Source: Bacteroidia bacterium (GTDB lineage Bacteria; Bacteroidota; Bacteroidia; Flavobacteriales; Flavobacteriaceae). From it: a DNA stretch of 64,000 bases. This document shows positions 59,659 through 64,000 of this stretch, in pieces. The notes under the pieces were generated by a model. That model was not told where the DNA came from. It did no database searches and saw nothing but the letters and a program-made list of their open reading frames with translations. A program made the translations under genes and the position numbers. Each line of letters starts with the position of its first letter. Position 1 is the first letter of the stretch. The stretch covers positions 1 through 64,000 of the forward strand of contig JAUIKY010000004.1 in NCBI GenBank assembly GCA_030430535.1, written 5' to 3'.

Positions 59659-60579
59659 TTACTTCCTTTCGTAAGTAATAAACGAAAACTCAAATTCGTT
59701 GTCGCTATCTTTTTTGTGGAAGGTGTTGTTGGTTTCTTTCCAAAGGTTCGAGTCTATTTCTGGGAAAAAGGCATCGGCCTCAAAACTCTCATGTACACGA
59801 GTAAGCTCGATTTTATCTGCAATGCCCATGGCTTGCTTGTAAATTTGTCCGCCACCAATAATAAACGGTTGTGCATCGCTTTTAGAGGCATCAATAGCAT
59901 CTTCCAAACTGTTTACAATAATTACCCCGTCCGGGGCTTTATAGTCGGCTTGGCGCGTAATCACCACGTGCGTTCTGTTGGGTAATGGTTTAGGGAAACT
60001 CTCAAAGGTTTTGCGTCCCATAATAATATGATGTCCGCTGGTTAAGGCCTTAAAACGTTTTAAGTCGTCACTTAAATGCCAAATGAGTTGGTTGTCTTTC
60101 CCGATGGCATTGTTTTCGGCTGCGGCAGCAATAATGGTCAATATCGATCTCTTTTTAACCGAGGGTTTCGCTTTAGTTTCGTTATAAACCTCGCTTTTGG
60201 CCAAAACGGTTTCTTCCTTTATAAGGCCCTGTTTTATTTTTTCAATGCGGTCTTGCTGTTTGGCCACAAGTTTTTCAAGTTGTTGCTTTTCCCATGCTTT
60301 TCCCATGAATTTGTGTGTTACAAAAACATTAAAAAGATGGTACAAAAAGAAAAATAACCATAACATGATAGCGAACAAAAACCATTCTTTTCCAAAAAGG
60401 GTAACATCTTCACCAATACCCAAAACGGTGTTGGCCACAATCAAAAAAATGGCACCTATTAAAAACAGTACAAAATGAACGTAAAGGCGTTTTTTTTGCC
60501 TGATGCGTTTTTGGGCATTTTCAATAAGCTCTAACTGCTCTTTGTCTATTTGCGGACTGGCTTTTTTCTTTCCGAACAT
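59659..60579 (-). CDS. folA: dihydrofolate reductase with N-terminal 2TM domain fusion
   Basis: N-term: KRIRQKKRLYVHFVLFLIGAIFLIVANTVLG...FFFLYHLFNVFVTHKFMGKAWE (2TM); C-term: TIIAAAAENNAIGKDNQLIWHLSDDLKRFKALTSGHHIIMGRKTFESF. Confidence 0.9.
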   Translation of the reverse strand: MFGKKKASPQIDKEQLELIENAQKRIRQKKRLYVHFVLFLIGAIFLIVANTVLGIGEDVTLFGKEWFLFAIMLWLFFFLYHLFNVFVTHKFMGKAWEKQQLEKLVAKQQDRIEKIKQGLIKEETVLAKSEVYNETKAKPSVKKRSILTIIAAAAENNAIGKDNQLIWHLSDDLKRFKALTSGHHIIMGRKTFESFPKPLPNRTHVVITRQADYKAPDGVIIVNSLEDAIDASKSDAQPFIIGGGQIYKQAMGIADKIELTRVHESFEADAFFPEIDSNLWKETNNTFHKKDSDNEFEFSFITYERK

Positions 60580-60894
60580 ATCTAAATCTATAAGGGTTGT
60601 AAAGTTAAAGTCTTTTTTGGTGAAAGCATAATGATTGTGCAAATACAGGAAAATAAAACAATAATAAATTTTTGGGAAGTTTAAATAGGCTGAAAATCAG
60701 TGAAAAACGGAAAAGTTGAGGTTGCTAATAATATAAATTAGTTGGCATTTTTTTTCTTTGCTTTAATTTTAATCGATTGCATGTTAACAAAATGATAATT
60801 CTTTAGGCTAAAGTGGCTTAAAGTGAAGGCTGTAGTAAATTGTTTTATAAATTTGTACCATATTACAACATACAACACAATTAAAATTTGAATT

Positions 60895-61191
60895 ATGGCT
60901 ATTAAAAAACAATTCTTAAAAAGCAAGCCGGTTTGTAAGGTGACTTTTTCGTTACCTGCTGAAGATGCAAAAAAAGTTTCTGTAGTGGGGTCTTTTAACG
61001 ATTGGAACGAAAAGAAAGCGGTGCTTAAAAAATTAAAAAACGGAACATTTAAAGGTACTGTAGATTTAGAAACAGGAAGCTCTTACGAGTTTAAATATCT
61101 TGTTGACGGTGTTTATGTAAACGATGCTGAAGCCGATGGTTATGCATGGAACGATTTCGCCGGAGCAGAAAACAGTGTTATAAACCTGTAA
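60895..61191 (+). CDS. isoamylase early set / glycogen-binding (CBM48-like) domain protein
   Basis: VCKVTFSLPAEDAKKVSVVGSFNDWNEKKAVLKKLKNGTFKGTVDLETGSSYEFKYLVDG. Confidence 0.9.
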   Translation: MAIKKQFLKSKPVCKVTFSLPAEDAKKVSVVGSFNDWNEKKAVLKKLKNGTFKGTVDLETGSSYEFKYLVDGVYVNDAEADGYAWNDFAGAENSVINL

Positions 61192-61216
61192 TTTTCCAAA
61201 ACATATAAAACAAAAA

Positions 61217-61244
61217 ATGCTTCCAATTTGGGAGCATTTTTTGT
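61217..61244. terminator. terminator between convergent CBM48-like and TonB-like genes
   Basis: ATGCTTCC (61217-61224)/GGGAGCAT (61230-61237, one G-T wobble) flanked by A and T tracts. Confidence 0.8.
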
Positions 61245-61257
61245 TTGTGCTAGTTTT

Positions 61258-61710
61258 TTATTTTTTATACTTAGAATTGTCAACTAGAAACGCAATGGGT
61301 AAAGCATAGGGCACAGAAACAGGTTTTCCTCGAACGATTCCTGGTCTTGTCATTTTTGATATTTTTTTAATTACCCTAACAGCTTCTTTTTCTAAAACCA
61401 CATGGTCGGCGTTAGCCTTTATATCTTCCAATTTGCCTTTTTTGTTAACTTTAAAATTGGCATAAATTTTTGTGATTCCGTCAGGTAACCCCAGTCCCTT
61501 TACTAAATCTGTTCTAAAGTTTTTTGCGATGTGCTGAGATATTTTCTCAGACATGCATTTTCTCAGGACAGCATTGCTTAATTTTTCATCGCAACCTTGG
61601 TATACAGGTACATTTTCTACAACTTCAAAAGGAACCTCTGTATTACTCGAATCATTTTGAGCAAAAAAGTAGTTAGATATTAATAAGGTTAAATAAAATA
61701 GTTTTTTCAT
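61258..61710 (-). CDS. TonB C-terminal-like domain secreted protein
   Basis: Signal peptide; PVYQGCDE, ITKIYANFKVNKKGKLEDIKANADHVVLEKEAVRVIKKISKMTRPGIVRGKPVSVPYALPIAF. Confidence 0.75.
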   Translation of the reverse strand: MKKLFYLTLLISNYFFAQNDSSNTEVPFEVVENVPVYQGCDEKLSNAVLRKCMSEKISQHIAKNFRTDLVKGLGLPDGITKIYANFKVNKKGKLEDIKANADHVVLEKEAVRVIKKISKMTRPGIVRGKPVSVPYALPIAFLVDNSKYKK

Positions 61711-61719
61711 AAGAAATAA

Positions 61720-62544
61720 TTACACCGCCACAACACCTTTAATATGCGGGTGCGGGTTATAACCTTCCAAAGTGAAATCATCAAAGGTAAAATCGAAAAT
61801 ATCGGTTACTTCGGGGTTTAAAATCATTTTAGGCAAGGGTCTCGGTTCTCTGGACAGTTGCAACTCCAATTGCTCGTAGTGGTTGCTGTAAATATGGGCA
61901 TCGCCAAAGGTGTGGATAAACTCACCAGCTTCGTAACCGCAAACCTGCGCCATCATCATAGTAAACAACGCATACGACGCAATATTGAAGGGTACGCCCA
62001 AAAAGATGTCGGCACTACGTTGGTACAATTGGCACGATAATTTGCCGTTGGCCACATAAAACTGAAAAAACGCGTGGCAAGGTGGAAGGGCTGCTTTACC
62101 ATTGGCCACGTTTTCGCTGAAACTTTTCGATGTGTCTGGCAATACCGAAGGGTTCCACGCAGAAACCAGCATACGTCGGCTATTGGGATTGTTTTTTAAA
62201 GTATCGATAACCTCTTTAATTTGGTCGATTTCGTCACTGTTCCAATTGCGCCATTGGTGACCGTAAACCGGACCCAAATCGCCGTTTTCGTCGGCCCATT
62301 CGTTCCAGATTCTGACCCCATTTTCGGTAAGGTATTTTATGTTGGTATCGCCTTTTAAAAACCACAATAGTTCATGGATTATCGATTTTAAGTGCAATTT
62401 TTTGGTGGTCACCATAGGGAAGCCTTCACTTAAATCGAATCGCATTTGGTAACCAAATACACTTTTGGTGCCCGTGCCCGTACGGTCGCCTTTTTCGTTG
62501 CCGTTCTCTAAAACATGCTTTACTAAGTCGTGGTATTGTTTCAT
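61720..62544 (-). CDS. thyA: thymidylate synthase
   Basis: [61 protein letters not shown]. Confidence 0.97.
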   Translation of the reverse strand: MKQYHDLVKHVLENGNEKGDRTGTGTKSVFGYQMRFDLSEGFPMVTTKKLHLKSIIHELLWFLKGDTNIKYLTENGVRIWNEWADENGDLGPVYGHQWRNWNSDEIDQIKEVIDTLKNNPNSRRMLVSAWNPSVLPDTSKSFSENVANGKAALPPCHAFFQFYVANGKLSCQLYQRSADIFLGVPFNIASYALFTMMMAQVCGYEAGEFIHTFGDAHIYSNHYEQLELQLSREPRPLPKMILNPEVTDIFDFTFDDFTLEGYNPHPHIKGVVAV

Positions 62545-62709
62545 GAGCCCATCTTACGTCTTCCCAAAGGGAAGAAACTATTTAAGTTGATAAATAAATT
62601 TTGGACTAAATTAAAAATATGTGCAGAATTTTTATGAATTCTAAACAGCATAATATCAAAAGTTATTAACGCTTAAAATTTGAGATGGGATGGTAAATTT
62701 TTAAACTTA

Positions 62710-64000
62710 TTATTTTTTAGAAATACGTTTTGCATAAGTTTGCCCATTATTGGTCACTTTCAATAAATAAATTCCAGAAGGGAAAGCGTTAATGTCAAGT
62801 TCTGCATTATTGCTGTTAAGTTTTTTGCTTGCTATTATTCTACCCGTAATATCGTAAATATGTAATTGAGCACCCACTAAAAAATCATCGCCTTCTATGG
62901 TAACTTTACTTGAACTTGGGTTGGGGTAAACTTTTAATTTTGATAATGATTCATCTTCAACACTTAATGAAGAACTTAATGTTTGTACCTCTTCCGAATC
63001 CATCAATAACCAACGTTGAATTGTTGCAGAATTTGCAATATTGAATGAACTAGTTGTGGTAACGGAATTATTTGTTGCGGCTAAGGTAGTAGGGAATTCT
63101 TTGGACTCTGGATGGATTATCCAATAACCTTTACCGGTGTACGTTTTGCCTTCAACAGTAACCGTAGATTCTACACGCGCCTGCATGAATTGAAAATAAT
63201 CATTTGCAGCTGGATTTGTTCTTGCGACTGTTCCAAATCCATTGGTCCCAGTATTTTTATAGGTGAAATAGCTTCCCGTGTCAACATTTTTTATCGTGTA
63301 ATAGGAATTGTTCGGATTAAAATCGATATACCACGCGGCTTTGTCATTACTCAATGCCTCGTCTGGAGTCATCATTTCATTCACGAGATTACCTGTGTCA
63401 TTAACCGTTAAAAAGGAAGTGTTTCGCCCCGTTGAAATTCCTTCGCTTTTTATGTAGTATTTAGTATCATCATTTTTCAACTTGAACGTGTATGCAGGCG
63501 TGGCATAGGTGTAGGTTGGGGGTAAACCGTCTTCTCCAAGCGCTTGGTGTACAAGGGCATTGGCTATATATGTAAACTCACTTCCGTTGTCTTCATGTGC
63601 TCCATTAATACCGTAGGGCCACATGTGGACGGAGTCTCCGGTTAAATGACTGCTAGTATCATTATTCAAAAACTGAACAACTGCGTCAGTTCTATCGCCT
63701 AACCAAATACCACCAGAACCTGTCTCCCTTAATGGAGAAGAAGGCCCATACCACATGCTGTGGGTGCCTACGCCTATGGTATGTCCCATTTCATGAAGTG
63801 CGGTGCCAGTTCTCTGGTAAGATTCGTTCGGTCCAAAGGTCATGTAACCTCCATATGAAGCTTCAGCAGTTGGAACTCCCGATGAATAGCCTACCGATAA
63901 ATGATGCCCTTGAATACTGGTGAGGTCGTTGAAATACCCAACAGCAGAAGACATGGCCTCATCAATTCTCGTTAGGATATCACCACTCATGCCGCTTCTT
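62710..64000 (-). CDS. 5'-truncated secreted zinc metalloprotease with T9SS sorting domain
   Basis: HEMGHTIGVGTH metzincin motif; KVYPNPSSSKVTIEGD ... FPSGIYLLKVTNNGQTYAKRISKK; frame stays open to right edge. Confidence 0.85.
   Translation of the reverse strand, partial: RSGMSGDILTRIDEAMSSAVGYFNDLTSIQGHHLSVGYSSGVPTAEASYGGYMTFGPNESYQRTGTALHEMGHTIGVGTHSMWYGPSSPLRETGSGGIWLGDRTDAVVQFLNNDTSSHLTGDSVHMWPYGINGAHEDNGSEFTYIANALVHQALGEDGLPPTYTYATPAYTFKLKNDDTKYYIKSEGISTGRNTSFLTVNDTGNLVNEMMTPDEALSNDKAAWYIDFNPNNSYYTIKNVDTGSYFTYKNTGTNGFGTVARTNPAANDYFQFMQARVESTVTVEGKTYTGKGYWIIHPESKEFPTTLAATNNSVTTTSSFNIANSATIQRWLLMDSEEVQTLSSSLSVEDESLSKLKVYPNPSSSKVTIEGDDFLVGAQLHIYDITGRIIASKKLNSNNAELDINAFPSGIYLLKVTNNGQTYAKRISKK

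Noticed and set aside
1-64000. CRISPR arrays, tRNA/rRNA genes, IS elements, prophage, toxin-antitoxin or restriction genes
   Set aside because: No regularly spaced repeats, cloverleaf-like tRNA segments, transposase/integrase or phage proteins were recognised. A tRNAscan-SE/Infernal run would be needed for a definitive negative.

Overview
This 64 kb window is a gene-dense, AT-rich stretch of a Bacteroidota chromosome, most likely Flavobacteriaceae. That assignment is inferred from T9SS type A sorting domains, TAnnTTTG-like promoter boxes and gene content. Most of it is housekeeping and conserved accessory genes: sucA/sucB, pth, ribF, serS, rsmA, mgtE, waaA, galE, lspA, fabD, thyA, a DHFR, an uxuA hexuronate operon with a LacI regulator, a TetR/TolC/MFP/RND efflux operon, and three T9SS-secreted proteins (two cut by the window edges). 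I recognised no rRNA, tRNA, CRISPR array, prophage or transposase. The strongest system-level signal is a nitrite/nitric-oxide locus at about 14.9-21.0 kb. One arm encodes an Rrf2/NsrR-like Fe-S regulator, a Ric/YtfE di-iron repair protein, an uncharacterised His-rich polytopic membrane protein and a hemerythrin. The convergent arm encodes NirK with a C-terminal cytochrome c domain, a NirV-like FGE/SUMF1 protein and a SCO-type copper chaperone. A shared 19-nt motif (RGATnnnnTTRTCYTATTT) occurs next to the starts of rrf2, ric and nirK and looks like the operator. Other points of interest: a 40-aa secreted sORF missing from the ORF track, sitting between two terminators; a single-frameshift Crp/Fnr gene; a 2TM-DHFR fusion; a CRTAC1/ASPIC-haloperoxidase fusion; and several palindromic intergenic elements. 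Everything is from reading the sequence; no database search was run.
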